DNA from: CBDFHF01 sp965247565
GTDB lineage: Bacteria; Pseudomonadota; Gammaproteobacteria; Methylococcales; Methylomonadaceae
Length of the DNA stretch: 64,000 nucleotides
Assembly: GCA_965247565.1 (NCBI GenBank)
Contig: CBDFHF010000003.1
Span: 1,054,001-1,118,000 of the forward strand
Direction of reading: 5' to 3'
The notes below the pieces were generated by a model that did no database searches, was not told the origin of the DNA, and saw only the letters and a program-made list of their open reading frames with translations. Positions 35,734 to 44,888 of the stretch are shown here, one piece after another (the stretch's first letter is position 1; every line of letters starts with the position of its first letter). A program made the position numbers and the translations under genes.

Positions 35734-36960
35734 ATGGCAAAAAAAACAGAGCGTAATTTAATAGTCGGGCTGGACATAGGGACCTCAAAAGTCGCGGCTA
35801 TTGTGGGTGAGCTCACTAGTGATGGCAGTATAGAAATCATAGGCATAGGTTCGACACCGTCGCGGGGTTTGAAAAAAGGCGTGGTGGTTAACTTGGAGTC
35901 TACGGTTCAATCTATACAGCGCGCGATTGAAGAAGCTGAATTGATGGCGGGTTGCCAAATAAAGTCAGTGTACGCAGGTATTGCGGGTAGTCATATTAGA
36001 AGCCTCAACTCGCACGGTATTGTGGCTATTAAGGATAAAGAAGTCACCCAATATGATATTGACAGGGTTATTGATTCTGCGAGGGCTGTAGCCATTCCGG
36101 CAGATCAAAAGATCCTGCATATTTTGCCGCAAGAGTTTGTAATTGATTTGCAGGAAGGGATTAAAGAGCCGATCGGTATGTCCGGTATTCGTCTTGAAGC
36201 CAAAGTACATATGGTTACCGGCAGCGTCAGTGCAGCACAGAATATTGTCAAATGTATTCGCCGTTGTGGATTAGAAGTGGATGACATTGTTTTGGAACAA
36301 TTGGCTTCCTGCAACTCGGTCTTAACTGAAGATGAAAAAGATTTAGGCGTTTGTTTAATCGATATTGGTGGCGGTACCACCGATATCGCCATTTTCGTGG
36401 AAGGCGCTATTAAGCACACAGCAGTTATTCCTATCGCTGGTGATCAAGTCACTAATGATATTGCGGTGGCGTTGCGGACCCCAACAATGAATGCAGAAGA
36501 AATCAAGCGTAAACACGCTTGTGCATTGACGCAACTAGCCAGTGTCGATGGCAGTATTGAAGTGCCTAGTATTGGTGATAGAGCACCGCGCAAAATTTCT
36601 ATGCAGAATTTGGCTGAGATTATTGAACCGCGTTATGAAGAGTTAATGTTGTTAGTGCAATCGGAGCTAAGACGTAGTGGGTTTGAAGAGTTAATTGCGG
36701 CGGGCATTGTGTTAACAGGAGGAAGTTCGAAAGTAGTTGGGGTAATCGAATTGGCGGAGGAAATTTTTCACATGCCGGTGCGAATGGGTGGACCACAGAA
36801 TGTGACTGGTTTAACTGAAGTGGTGAAAAATCCGATCCATTCAACAGGGGTCGGGTTGTTAATGTATGGCAAGGATCATCAGGGTTTGGGTAGAAGTCAT
36901 GATGCTGATGGTTCGGGGTTGTTTGCAAAATTGAAAAATTGGTTTCAAGGTAATTTTTAA
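35734..36960 (+). CDS. ftsA: Cell division protein FtsA
   Basis: This actin-like ATPase tethers FtsZ to the membrane. The 408-residue protein has the phosphate-1 motif GLDIGTSKVAAIVGE, a 1C domain, the phosphate-2 motif LIDIGGGTTDIAIF and the adenosine motif IVLTGGSSKVVG. The C-terminus (GLFAKLKNWFQGNF) is the conserved amphipathic membrane-targeting helix. Confidence 0.97.
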   Translation: MAKKTERNLIVGLDIGTSKVAAIVGELTSDGSIEIIGIGSTPSRGLKKGVVVNLESTVQSIQRAIEEAELMAGCQIKSVYAGIAGSHIRSLNSHGIVAIKDKEVTQYDIDRVIDSARAVAIPADQKILHILPQEFVIDLQEGIKEPIGMSGIRLEAKVHMVTGSVSAAQNIVKCIRRCGLEVDDIVLEQLASCNSVLTEDEKDLGVCLIDIGGGTTDIAIFVEGAIKHTAVIPIAGDQVTNDIAVALRTPTMNAEEIKRKHACALTQLASVDGSIEVPSIGDRAPRKISMQNLAEIIEPRYEELMLLVQSELRRSGFEELIAAGIVLTGGSSKVVGVIELAEEIFHMPVRMGGPQNVTGLTEVVKNPIHSTGVGLLMYGKDHQGLGRSHDADGSGLFAKLKNWFQGNF

Positions 36961-36988
36961 ATAATTTGATAATTTGGGAGTAGCGAAA

Positions 36989-38149
36989 ATGAAATACGAA
37001 TTAATGGATATGTGCACTGAAACAGCTGTAATTAAAGTGATCGGTGTTGGTGGCGGTGGCGGTAATGCCGTGAATCATATGGTGGGCAGCAATATACAGG
37101 GCGTCGAATTTATTTGCGCCAATACCGATGCACAAGCGCTCAGAAGATTGAATATGGGAACCATTATTCAGTTAGGCGTTGAATTGACCAAAGGTTTAGG
37201 CGCCGGTACCAATCCTGATATTGGCAAACAAGCTGCGCAAGAAAACAGAGAGCGCATTAAAGAGGTATTACAAGGCGCTGATATGGTGTTCCTAACTGCC
37301 GGTATGGGTGGTGGCACGGGTACTGGGGCGATTCCGGTTATAGCTGAAATCGCTAGGGAAATGGGCATTTTGACAGTTGCTGTTGTTACCAAACCGTTTT
37401 TGTTTGAAGGTAAAAAGAAAACTGCTGTTGCTGAGCAAGGTATTCTCGATCTTGAAAAATCTGTTGATTCGTTAATCACTATCCCGAATCAAAAATTATT
37501 GCCAGTATTGGGCAATAACGTGTCTTTGCTAAATGCTTTTAAAGCAGCTAACGACGTTTTACTGGATGCGGTGCAAGGAATCACTGATCTAATTGTGCAT
37601 CCAGGTATGATCAACGTGGACTTTGCTGACGTAAGAACTGTTATGTCAGGTATGGGTGCAGCTATTATGGGAACTGGTTCCGCTTCCGGCGAACATCGTG
37701 CTCGCGAAGCGGCAGAAAAAGCCATTGCTTGTCCTTTGCTAGAAGACATCAATTTGCAAGGCGCTCGGGGTATTTTGGTTAACATTTCTGCCTCTGATAT
37801 GGGCATTGCCGAGTTTAATGAAGTCGGTAACATTGTGCATGAATTTGCCTCTGAAGATGCCATTATCAAAATCGGTACGGCGCTTGATCCTGACTTAGGT
37901 GATGAAATCAAAGTAACCGTTGTCGCTACAGGCATGGGCTTAACGGGCCGTTCGGCAAAAGCACAGGTTAAAGCAATGCCCAATATCGCTACCGCTGCAG
38001 CAGCGGGTGACTATACCGGCCTTGATAAACCCACTGCGATTCGTGATAAAACCGAGACCAGAGAAACCCGTTTTGGCGCACAACCTAAAAAAGATATGGA
38101 TTTAGATTATCTTGATATCCCTGCTTTTTTACGCCGCCAAGCGGATTGA
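36989..38149 (+). CDS. ftsZ: Cell division GTPase FtsZ
   Basis: The tubulin-like GTPase forms the division ring. The 386-residue protein has the tubulin signature GGGTGTG at 107-113, NTDAQAL, and the T7 loop NVDFADVRTVM. The conserved C-terminal tail LDYLDIPAFLRRQ binds FtsA/ZipA. The ATG at 36989 is chosen because the alternative TTG at 36974 lies in the ribosome site GGGAG. The linker is short. Confidence 0.98.
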   Translation: MKYELMDMCTETAVIKVIGVGGGGGNAVNHMVGSNIQGVEFICANTDAQALRRLNMGTIIQLGVELTKGLGAGTNPDIGKQAAQENRERIKEVLQGADMVFLTAGMGGGTGTGAIPVIAEIAREMGILTVAVVTKPFLFEGKKKTAVAEQGILDLEKSVDSLITIPNQKLLPVLGNNVSLLNAFKAANDVLLDAVQGITDLIVHPGMINVDFADVRTVMSGMGAAIMGTGSASGEHRAREAAEKAIACPLLEDINLQGARGILVNISASDMGIAEFNEVGNIVHEFASEDAIIKIGTALDPDLGDEIKVTVVATGMGLTGRSAKAQVKAMPNIATAAAAGDYTGLDKPTAIRDKTETRETRFGAQPKKDMDLDYLDIPAFLRRQAD

Positions 38150-38240
38150 TTTGATGCAAAGCGGATGCGGTCTCTTTTTTCTTAACGTTGTGTGTTAGAA
38201 TTTCCGACTTTTTGCCTCCATCTTCAGTCGATATAATTTT

Positions 38241-39164
38241 ATGATAAAACAGCGAACTTTAAAAAATACGATTAGAGCCACAGGAGTTGGATTGCATACG
38301 GGCGATAAAGTCTATTTGACTTTGCGCCCGGCTGAGCCCAATACGGGAATTCAATTTCGTAGAGTTGATCTGGATGAGCCTGTTTTAATCAAGGCTACGC
38401 CGGGTAATGTGGGTGAAACCGTTCTATCGACTACATTGGTTTCTGGTAAAGTAAAAATATCGACTATAGAGCATTTACTTTCCGCTTTTGCAGGCTTAGG
38501 AATTGATAATGCAATTGTCGACGTTAGTGCAGCAGAAGTGCCCATTATGGATGGTAGCGCTGGACCTTTCGTATTTTTGCTGCAATCTGCCGGCGTTGAC
38601 GAGCAGGACTGCCCAAAACAATACATTCGCATTAAACGCAGTATTAGAGTTGAAGAAGGTGATAAATGGGCGGAATTTAATCCATTTGATGGTTTTAAAG
38701 TCACCTTCACTATCGATTTTGAACATCCTGCTTTTGATGAACGGGTCAAGACTGCAACCATGGATTTTTCATCAACCACGTTTGTAAAAGAGGTCAGCCG
38801 AGCCAGAACTTTTGGCTTTATGAAAGATATTGATTTACTGCGACAAAATAACCTTGCTCTGGGCGGTAGCCTCGATAACGCCATTGTTGTCGACGACGAC
38901 AAGGTGCTCAATGAAGATGGTTTACGTTATGTGGATGAGTTTGTTAAGCATAAAATCCTTGATGCGATCGGTGATTTGTATCTATTAGGGCATAGCTTGA
39001 TTGGCGAATTTACCGGGTACAAATCAGGACATGGCTTAAATAACCGATTACTGCGAGCTTTGTTAGATGATAAAGATGCGTGGGAGATGGTTACTTTTGA
39101 AAAAGAAGAGGAGGTACCTATTTCATTCATGCGTTCTGCGCAAACGCCGCGCTCAGCCGCATAA
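38241..39164 (+). CDS. lpxC: UDP-3-O-acyl-GlcNAc deacetylase LpxC
   Basis: LpxC catalyses the committed step of lipid A synthesis. The 307-residue protein has the zinc ligands His78 (STIEHLLSA), His237 and Asp241 (HKILDAIGDLYLLG), and catalytic His264 (YKSGHGLNN). It ends the dcw cluster as in other gammaproteobacteria. Its stop is only two bases from that of the convergent gene. Confidence 0.97.
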   Translation: MIKQRTLKNTIRATGVGLHTGDKVYLTLRPAEPNTGIQFRRVDLDEPVLIKATPGNVGETVLSTTLVSGKVKISTIEHLLSAFAGLGIDNAIVDVSAAEVPIMDGSAGPFVFLLQSAGVDEQDCPKQYIRIKRSIRVEEGDKWAEFNPFDGFKVTFTIDFEHPAFDERVKTATMDFSSTTFVKEVSRARTFGFMKDIDLLRQNNLALGGSLDNAIVVDDDKVLNEDGLRYVDEFVKHKILDAIGDLYLLGHSLIGEFTGYKSGHGLNNRLLRALLDDKDAWEMVTFEKEEEVPISFMRSAQTPRSAA

Positions 39165-39166
39165 CA

Positions 39167-39622
39167 CTAACTGGCTAGCCGTTTTAGGGTTGCGCTTAAT
39201 TTTAATAAAGCTAACTTCAACTGATTATCCGAAGCAGAAAGGCCTTGGTTTCTGATAATATCAATTGTTTCGGTAGAGGGAATATGAGTCTTTCTTACTG
39301 TTAACTCAGTATTGCTTGAGTTTTCAAGCAATACTTTAACCTGCATCATGCTTATAGTATGGGTAGTAACAGGTGCAATCGAGGCTAATATGATCTTTTC
39401 ATAAAATCGTATTTGTGATGCCCACACTGCAGAACCCGTGTAAATCAACAATTTTTTGTCACTGACTACACAATGCAGAACCTGATTGACTAAAGAATCA
39501 GGTAACACTGACTGAATGGTGCGCAAAACCCGTTTTTGTTGTTCAATCCGGCTAAAAAGCAAGGCTAAGCCGGAGCTTGGAAAAGCCAATGCGGCTTTAA
39601 AGGAAGCCGTTTTTTTTGTCAT
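39167..39622 (-). CDS. DciA-like DUF721 protein
   Basis: The 151-residue protein is convergent with lpxC, a place commonly held by a DUF721/DciA gene (lpxC-dciA-secA region). DciA loads the replicative helicase DnaB where DnaC is missing. The N-terminal half (SVLPDSLVNQVLHCVVSDK, LLIYTGSAVWASQIRFYEK) matches the KH-like DUF721 fold. The C-terminal part is long and divergent. The function is assigned by fold pattern and location. Confidence 0.7.
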   Translation of the reverse strand: MTKKTASFKAALAFPSSGLALLFSRIEQQKRVLRTIQSVLPDSLVNQVLHCVVSDKKLLIYTGSAVWASQIRFYEKIILASIAPVTTHTISMMQVKVLLENSSNTELTVRKTHIPSTETIDIIRNQGLSASDNQLKLALLKLSATLKRLAS

Positions 39623-39718
39623 ATCTCGGTCTCATGCAATCTTTGTAGATATAGATTATATAACCATTGCGACCCTCAGTAATGCCGATACTTAGGTAAG
39701 TCCTAGATAACTTAGGTT

Positions 39719-40441
39719 CTACCTAGAATTGTCTTGATCACCATGTCCGCCTTTAAGCTTATGCAGAATGGATTTGATGAACGGATCGTTTTCTTTGTCG
39801 CCAATGTCAGAAAAATCGGTATGACGATAATCGGTTGAACGCTGATAAGGCCACGGCGATTGCAAGAGTGAGTAAATGCCGGTGATTCGGGTAATTAACG
39901 TACGGCCATGTTCGGTGCGTTTAATCAGTGCTGGGAGTTGGTCATGTTCCAACCAAATAATTTCCAAAGACTGGTTGGGGTCATTGCTGTGGTAATGAAT
40001 CCCGGAACGATCCATCACCTGCTCATGGCTATCAGCGTGCAATGTTAACATCATGTTCTGATTAACCAAGGTGGAAAGCGCTGACCAGTCGGGTTTATCG
40101 CCGATGGCATTTAAATCACCGGGCAGATAGTCGATGACTTGTTGTTGATCATGAAACAGCCGTTCATACTCAATGTTTCCATTCGCCTGTTTTCGCCATA
40201 CTTCACCGCTGTTGTCTTGCAGATTGCGGGTTTCTATGCGGTCCGCGCTTCGCCAAAAACGCCATTGGTAGCGCTGTGGCTCAGCATTGTCTTGATCTTC
40301 GGTGTAAATAATGGTGGTTTCAAACTCGGCAGCTAGTGGGGGTAATTGCTCCACGGCCTGAATTTTTAGTACTTTGCCAGACTGATGATTGCAAGCGCTT
40401 AAAAGCATAAGCATAAAAAACAGCAACAAGTTGTTTGACAT
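39719..40441 (-). CDS. Predicted lipoprotein of unknown function
   Basis: The 240-residue precursor has a lipoprotein signal with lipobox LLSAC (Cys17), followed by a soluble domain of mixed strands (YQWRFWRSADRIETRN, GIHYHSNDPNQSLEIIWLEH). The ATG at 40441 is preferred over 40477, as it opens the signal peptide and has GGAAC upstream. It is 58 bases downstream of the alkaline phosphatase gene on the same strand and may be cotranscribed. The family is not recognised. Confidence 0.7.
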   Translation of the reverse strand: MSNNLLLFFMLMLLSACNHQSGKVLKIQAVEQLPPLAAEFETTIIYTEDQDNAEPQRYQWRFWRSADRIETRNLQDNSGEVWRKQANGNIEYERLFHDQQQVIDYLPGDLNAIGDKPDWSALSTLVNQNMMLTLHADSHEQVMDRSGIHYHSNDPNQSLEIIWLEHDQLPALIKRTEHGRTLITRITGIYSLLQSPWPYQRSTDYRHTDFSDIGDKENDPFIKSILHKLKGGHGDQDNSR

Positions 40442-40499
40442 CAATGTTCCAAAAAAAGAGGCGCCGATAGGCGCCACGAGCGAACCGCGAGCGAGTTAA

Positions 40500-42020
40500 T
40501 TAATGACCAGCCTTAAATTTTAAAGCCTTGGCCATCACCTGATATATATAACTTTGTTCCTGTATGCCATGAAATAGATGTGCTTTAGGGCCGCTAGCAA
40601 AAATAGCCACATCTTCAGCAGCATGAGTTTCGCTTTCCATCGGAATCGCTGCTTCCTGCAGAAAATCCGGATGCGCAGTATCGGTGGCAGTTAAGTCGGG
40701 GCGAGCATTCGGGCCACGATAACCGGGGCCGTTAGCATAACCCAGCGTGGTGTAAGGCATACCGTTTTTGTCGGTAGCAAACGCGGATTCGCCGGGTTGT
40801 TTCACTAGCCCTAAAATCGGATTGCCGCGCGCTGGGTAACCGGCAATGGTAAAGGTATGACTATGGTCGGCGGTGACTACAATCAAAGTATTTTTAGCAT
40901 GGGTTTTTTCTAGCGCTTTGCGAACTGCATTTGACAACTCCACTGCATCGGTTAAAGCCCGATAAGCGTTGCCGGCGTGGTGAGCGTGGTCGATACGACC
41001 AGCTTCGACCATTAAAAAATATCCTTTTTTATTTTTTGACAGAATGTCGATGGCCTTGCTGGTCATTTCGGTTAGCGAAGGTTCACCCGCTGTGTCATTG
41101 GGCCGGTCATGCTCATATTCCATGTGTGAGCGTTCAAATAGACCCAATAAATGGTCGGTCTTTTTAGGATCTATCGCATCAAAACCAGCTTTGTCGAATA
41201 TATACGCCGATTTGGGATATTTGCTTAGCCACTGTTGCGTTAAATCAAGACCGTCCTTGCGATTGCCAAATTTACCGGTATCTTCCGGGTCGGCAATGCT
41301 GGTCGGTAAGAACATACTTCTACCCCCGCCTAATGCGACTTCCAGACCATTGCCGTAGTCGAAATTGATTAATTGCGTGGCGATATCGCCGACGCTAGCA
41401 TCAGCAGGTATATTTGCATCGGATTCCCAGTCACGTTCAGAAGAATGTGCATAGCAAGCGGCAGGGGTAGCGTGGGTAATGCGCGCCGTTGAAACTACTC
41501 CAGTTGATAAGCCTTTTTCCTCAGCCTGTTCCAGCAGCGTTTTAACTTTGTTGGCGTTGATCACCGCAATACTTTTTTCCTGTCGGGCTACGGCCATGCC
41601 CACAGACAATTCACCATCATTGGTTTTTACCCCAGTCATGATCGCCGACATGGTCGGCGCGGAATCCGGTGTTTGCTGATTAACGCTGTAAGTTTTGGAT
41701 AGTGCTAGATAAGGCAACTGCTCAAAACTGAGTGAGTTTTCCTCACCACCGCGATTGTTGGGTTTGGACTGGCCTTCAAGAATGCGGGCCGCAGTAATAG
41801 TTGAAATACCCATGCCATCACCGACAAACAAAATAACATTTTTAGCTTGATTATCATTTTGCCTAAGTTTTTCTGCCACCTTAATGGCATTTTTACCGGA
41901 TTGTAGCCAGAATTCAGGCGTTTCTGGAGTGCTTTCGGCTTTAGTTGTATCTGCCGCTATTAGCAGTAATCCCGCTAAAACTGAGGCGCTAAAAGTCAAT
42001 TTAAGTTCGTTGTCAGGCAT
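40500..42020 (-). CDS. phoA: Exported alkaline phosphatase
   Basis: The 506-residue protein of the PhoA superfamily has a signal peptide (cleavage near TTKAES), the metal motif VGDGMGIST (67-75) and the nucleophile Ser120 in PDSAPTMSA. It also has GRIDHAHHAGNA, ADHSHTF and a late ETHAAEDVAIFA with zinc ligands. It hydrolyses phosphomonoesters in the periplasm. The ATG at 42020 has an AAGAGG ribosome site. A CTGTCAC half-site about 80 bases upstream recalls a PhoB box, but the second repeat is poor, so Pho control is only possible. The symbol denotes the family. Confidence 0.88.
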   Translation of the reverse strand: MPDNELKLTFSASVLAGLLLIAADTTKAESTPETPEFWLQSGKNAIKVAEKLRQNDNQAKNVILFVGDGMGISTITAARILEGQSKPNNRGGEENSLSFEQLPYLALSKTYSVNQQTPDSAPTMSAIMTGVKTNDGELSVGMAVARQEKSIAVINANKVKTLLEQAEEKGLSTGVVSTARITHATPAACYAHSSERDWESDANIPADASVGDIATQLINFDYGNGLEVALGGGRSMFLPTSIADPEDTGKFGNRKDGLDLTQQWLSKYPKSAYIFDKAGFDAIDPKKTDHLLGLFERSHMEYEHDRPNDTAGEPSLTEMTSKAIDILSKNKKGYFLMVEAGRIDHAHHAGNAYRALTDAVELSNAVRKALEKTHAKNTLIVVTADHSHTFTIAGYPARGNPILGLVKQPGESAFATDKNGMPYTTLGYANGPGYRGPNARPDLTATDTAHPDFLQEAAIPMESETHAAEDVAIFASGPKAHLFHGIQEQSYIYQVMAKALKFKAGH

Positions 42021-42122
42021 GATTTGATCCTCTTGATTTGTAGGGGATAGCATTATTAATACACAGAAGTATTTTAAGTGACCAATATTTCAATCATGTG
42101 ACAGGGCTAGCTCAACTGAAAA

Positions 42123-42515
42123 TTAAAATCCTTTCTGACGCATTTCAGCTTCAAAAAGTTGTAGATATTTGGCATCGGGGTGTAGGCGAAGTGCTTCTTC
42201 AAATGCTTCATAGTCAGCACCTTCAACATCGGCAGCAAACAGAATCATCAATCCACCATTGGCGGAACGAATAATAAACTCCTGTAACTTTCTAATATCG
42301 CCGCCACGCTCGGCTTTAATTAGGGCGAAATCATAAGCAATTCGCGGTTGTTCAGCTTTTAGAATAACAGATTCCAGTAATTCCAAATCTGCTTCCGGCG
42401 CATCGTGCGCCAAGCGATAAGCCAATTCTGCATCGCCCAAAGCCATGACTTGCGCTTGTAGCAACTCATCAAAGTTACCCTCCTTAATTCTTCTCAAAAT
42501 TTCTATAGCGGTCAT
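42123..42515 (-). CDS. Conserved hypothetical protein, all-alpha
   Basis: The 130-residue, acidic, probably helical protein starts at an ATG with GGAGA seven bases upstream (42515), not at the earlier ATG at 42605. The Ala/Leu/Glu-rich paired helices (AELAYRLAHDAPEADLELLE, PRIAYDFALIKAERGGDIRK) resemble helical-repeat proteins. The family is not recognised. Confidence 0.65.
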   Translation of the reverse strand: MTAIEILRRIKEGNFDELLQAQVMALGDAELAYRLAHDAPEADLELLESVILKAEQPRIAYDFALIKAERGGDIRKLQEFIIRSANGGLMILFAADVEGADYEAFEEALRLHPDAKYLQLFEAEMRQKGF

Positions 42516-42753
42516 CGGTCGTCTCCAGTTGTTGTGTGTGGGTAAATCTAATTTAAAAAGCGAGCAATAAATAACAGGCGTCATTTTTATTAGGTCTATT
42601 GGCACAATTCGTTTTCATTTAACCAGAAATTTATTATTTCAGAAATGAACCTTTTAGCCCCGTACTACCATTTACACATGTAAAAGTTTTGTTATTCGGT
42701 ATGTCAATACCGCAATCTTTGCTCAATGTTTAAACTAAAAGAAGAGGAAAAGT

Positions 42754-43635
42754 ATGAAATCATTAAAACACAAAGAACTGGCATTGCTCTTAGTAGGCAG
42801 TTTAGCCGCTTCGGGTCCTGTTTTTGCGAAAAATGGACAAGATGATGGCTTAGTCGGTAGTTCAACTTCTAGTGATTCAAGTACCTCAGGCACCTCAGGC
42901 ACTTCAGGAATCTCAGGCACCTCAGGCACCTCAGGCACCTCAGGCACTTCAGGCACTTCAGGAACTTCAGGAACTTCAGGAACTTCAGGAACTTCAGGAA
43001 CTTCAGGAACTTCAGGAACTTCAGGAACTTCAGGCACTTCAGGAACTTCAGGAACTTCAGGAACTTCAGGAACTTCAGGAACTTCAGGAACTTCAGGAAC
43101 TTCAGGCACTTCAGGCACTTCAGGAACTTCAGGAACTTCAGGAACTTCAGGAACTTCAGGAACTTCAGGAACTTCAGGAACTTCAGGCACTTCAGGAACC
43201 TCAGGAACCTCAGGAACCTCAGGAAACACCGGAAAATCGGCTGTATTTCAACCTAGTATTGCCTCGCCTATCATTAAAGGAACCCATAAAAAGACATACA
43301 AGCAAAAAGGAAAAAAGCAGAATCTGACGATTCAAGTCAAGGTGGGAAAAAATGGAAGCTTAGTCACCAAGGAAAATTTTGACGGCGACATCGGTGTGAT
43401 AAAGGCTACTTTTCCAGACGGAACCGTATGTGAATTTGAAAGCAAAGGACAATCAAAGAAATTTTTTAACTATTTGCTGGAAACTCGAGTTAGAAATGGT
43501 AAGTATCAGGAAAAAGAAGGCTCCTGTAACTCATCAACTATCCCTTCGTACAATGGTGACGATGTCGTCATAGAATTCGATGCCGATGATGATGCGACGA
43601 CTTTGAATACGGAGATTGCCAGAATCCGATTTTGA
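42754..43635 (+). CDS. Exported collagen-like (Gly-Thr-Ser)n repeat protein
   Basis: The 293-residue protein has a signal peptide (cleavage near PVFA-KN). Residues 44-157 are 38 uninterrupted Thr-Ser-Gly triplets, one with Ile for Thr. Gly every third residue fits a collagen-type G-X-Y register (G-T-S) without any proline. A C-terminal domain of about 130 residues follows, with a Lys-rich start and DGTVCEFESKGQSKKFFNYLL; its two Cys (in TVCEF and EGSCNS) could form a disulphide. No autotransporter barrel or anchor is visible. The dense hydroxyl residues would suit O-glycosylation, and the convergent neighbour is a protein O-heptosyltransferase. GAGGAAA precedes the ATG. Confidence 0.85.
   Translation: MKSLKHKELALLLVGSLAASGPVFAKNGQDDGLVGSSTSSDSSTSGTSGTSGISGTSGTSGTSGTSGTSGTSGTSGTSGTSGTSGTSGTSGTSGTSGTSGTSGTSGTSGTSGTSGTSGTSGTSGTSGTSGTSGTSGTSGTSGTSGTSGTSGTSGTSGNTGKSAVFQPSIASPIIKGTHKKTYKQKGKKQNLTIQVKVGKNGSLVTKENFDGDIGVIKATFPDGTVCEFESKGQSKKFFNYLLETRVRNGKYQEKEGSCNSSTIPSYNGDDVVIEFDADDDATTLNTEIARIRF
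42883..43224 (+). repeat. 38-copy 9-base tandem repeat
   Basis: The unit AC(C/T)TCAGG(A/C) is repeated 38 times with only silent changes, apart from one ATC. Because 9 is a multiple of 3, gain or loss of copies keeps the reading frame. The purity points to recent expansion and probable length variation between strains. Confidence 0.97.
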
Positions 43636-43654
43636 TTTGAAGTAAATTTAGATC

Positions 43655-43686
43655 ACCCTCTGTAAGCTTAGAAAGTTGCAGAGGGT
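43655..43686. terminator. Bidirectional terminator
   Basis: ACCCTCTGTAA / TTGCAGAGGGT forms an 11-base stem (one mismatch) with a 10-base loop between the two convergent genes. T-rich stretches flank it on both sides. Confidence 0.65.
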
Positions 43687-43705
43687 TTGTTAAAGGGATC
43701 CGCGG

Positions 43706-44821
43706 CTAGAGGTGTGGCGAAATCGCTTGAATGACCTGTCTACCGGTGATTATTCGGGTACATTGGAATATTTTTGGGGTATTTTTTTGATCCGGGCACC
43801 ATGCCCAATCGTTTTGATCGAGGCGGTAACGATTAAAACAACCGGTACAAACATCGCCTTCAGGGAAGATTCTAATGCAATCCTTCATTTCTGAGTAGGG
43901 ATAAGAAAAGCCACTAATTAAACAGGTTTTACAGTTCACAGCCCAAGATAACCAACTCAAACCGCTGCCTATGCCAATAAACATATGGGCATGACGAAGA
44001 TAATTAATAACAACATCCAATGATCCGTTGGGTAGGCATTTGACTCCCTTGGGAATCTTGTTACCCATGTGTTCCTTACCTTCACGGGAAAGTAGCAACA
44101 CGCTGTAACCTTTATATCGTAGGAATCGAACTAATTCATCCCAGCCTTTTGAATTATTCCAGTACTTCGCTTGCGCGGTTGCATGGAAGCCAATACAAAC
44201 ATAAGGTTTTTCAAATGGGCGCGGCGAGTCGATGAATTTAAGTAAAGGTTTAGTTTCGCTATATTCAAGACCAAGAATATCGTAAGCGGATTCTCCTACA
44301 GGTTGCTGTTTAAAATCCCGGATATTTTTAGTGTAGTCACATTCACCATCTTCCTTGTAGTACCAGCCTAGTCGGTATTGGGCATAGATCTGATGGACGG
44401 CTTCCCCTGGCTCAACAAATTCTATGTTTGGATATTGCTCCCTAAACAAATCATTGAAAAAAGTTGAGCAAATTACTTGGCAGGCATGTTTCAGGCGAAA
44501 CTGTTCCACCGCCGGAAACCAAGCTAAAGAATCACCCAAGGCACTCGATTCCAATGCGATATAAACACGCTTATCTTTGCAATCATAAGTTTCTTTGAAT
44601 ACCAGTTGCTTGCTGTTTTTTTCATACACGCTAACTTGCCAACGCATAAAAAAGCGGTGCGGAGTCCGTACCCATTGGTTGGTGGCAATTTCACACTTTA
44701 AGGTGACTTCAGGATCATCTATACAGATAATTTCGACAATAAATTCATTGATGTTCTGGCCTTTAATCTCTAGGTAGGCGCCATCGATAAAGTTGCAACA
44801 AAATTCGAAAGATTGATTCAC
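43706..44821 (-). CDS. Autotransporter-type protein O-heptosyltransferase (BAHT family)
   Basis: The 371-residue protein matches the strand-loop-strand O-heptosyltransferases (TibC, Aah), which attach heptose from ADP-heptose to Ser/Thr of repeat proteins. Visible signatures are ALGDSLAWFPAVEQFR (94-109), YAQYRLGWYY, the sugar-nucleotide site HATAQAKYWNNSKGW (213-227), GIGSGLSWLSWAV (283-295), and a C-terminal Cys cluster C325-X2-C328-X13-C342-X11-C354 that binds iron in this family. The N-terminal 85 residues are a beta domain. It is convergent with the TSG-repeat gene, 70 bases away, which makes that protein the obvious candidate acceptor. No autotransporter is present. Confidence 0.87.
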   Translation of the reverse strand: MNQSFEFCCNFIDGAYLEIKGQNINEFIVEIICIDDPEVTLKCEIATNQWVRTPHRFFMRWQVSVYEKNSKQLVFKETYDCKDKRVYIALESSALGDSLAWFPAVEQFRLKHACQVICSTFFNDLFREQYPNIEFVEPGEAVHQIYAQYRLGWYYKEDGECDYTKNIRDFKQQPVGESAYDILGLEYSETKPLLKFIDSPRPFEKPYVCIGFHATAQAKYWNNSKGWDELVRFLRYKGYSVLLLSREGKEHMGNKIPKGVKCLPNGSLDVVINYLRHAHMFIGIGSGLSWLSWAVNCKTCLISGFSYPYSEMKDCIRIFPEGDVCTGCFNRYRLDQNDWAWCPDQKNTPKIFQCTRIITGRQVIQAISPHL

Positions 44822-44888
44822 TGCATTACCAAATTATTATTTCTGTCTTTTAATCCCATCCTTAAGACTTAGACTTAAGAGTGTAGTG

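Noticed and set aside
42098..42104. PhoB box before the alkaline phosphatase gene
   Set aside because: Only one half-site (CTGTCAC on the minus strand) is good; the expected second repeat is poor.
42883..43224. CRISPR array
   Set aside because: The repeats are contiguous 9-base units with no spacers. No cas genes are present anywhere in the window.
42735..43229. Reverse-strand frame coding a long Pro-Glu-Val repeat
   Set aside because: It is the antisense of the 9-base tandem array; the plus-strand frame has the signal peptide, ribosome site and a real C-terminal domain.
42872..43327. Plus-strand frame coding Gln-Glu-Leu repeats
   Set aside because: Another shadow of the same array. It lacks a ribosome site and ends soon after the repeats.
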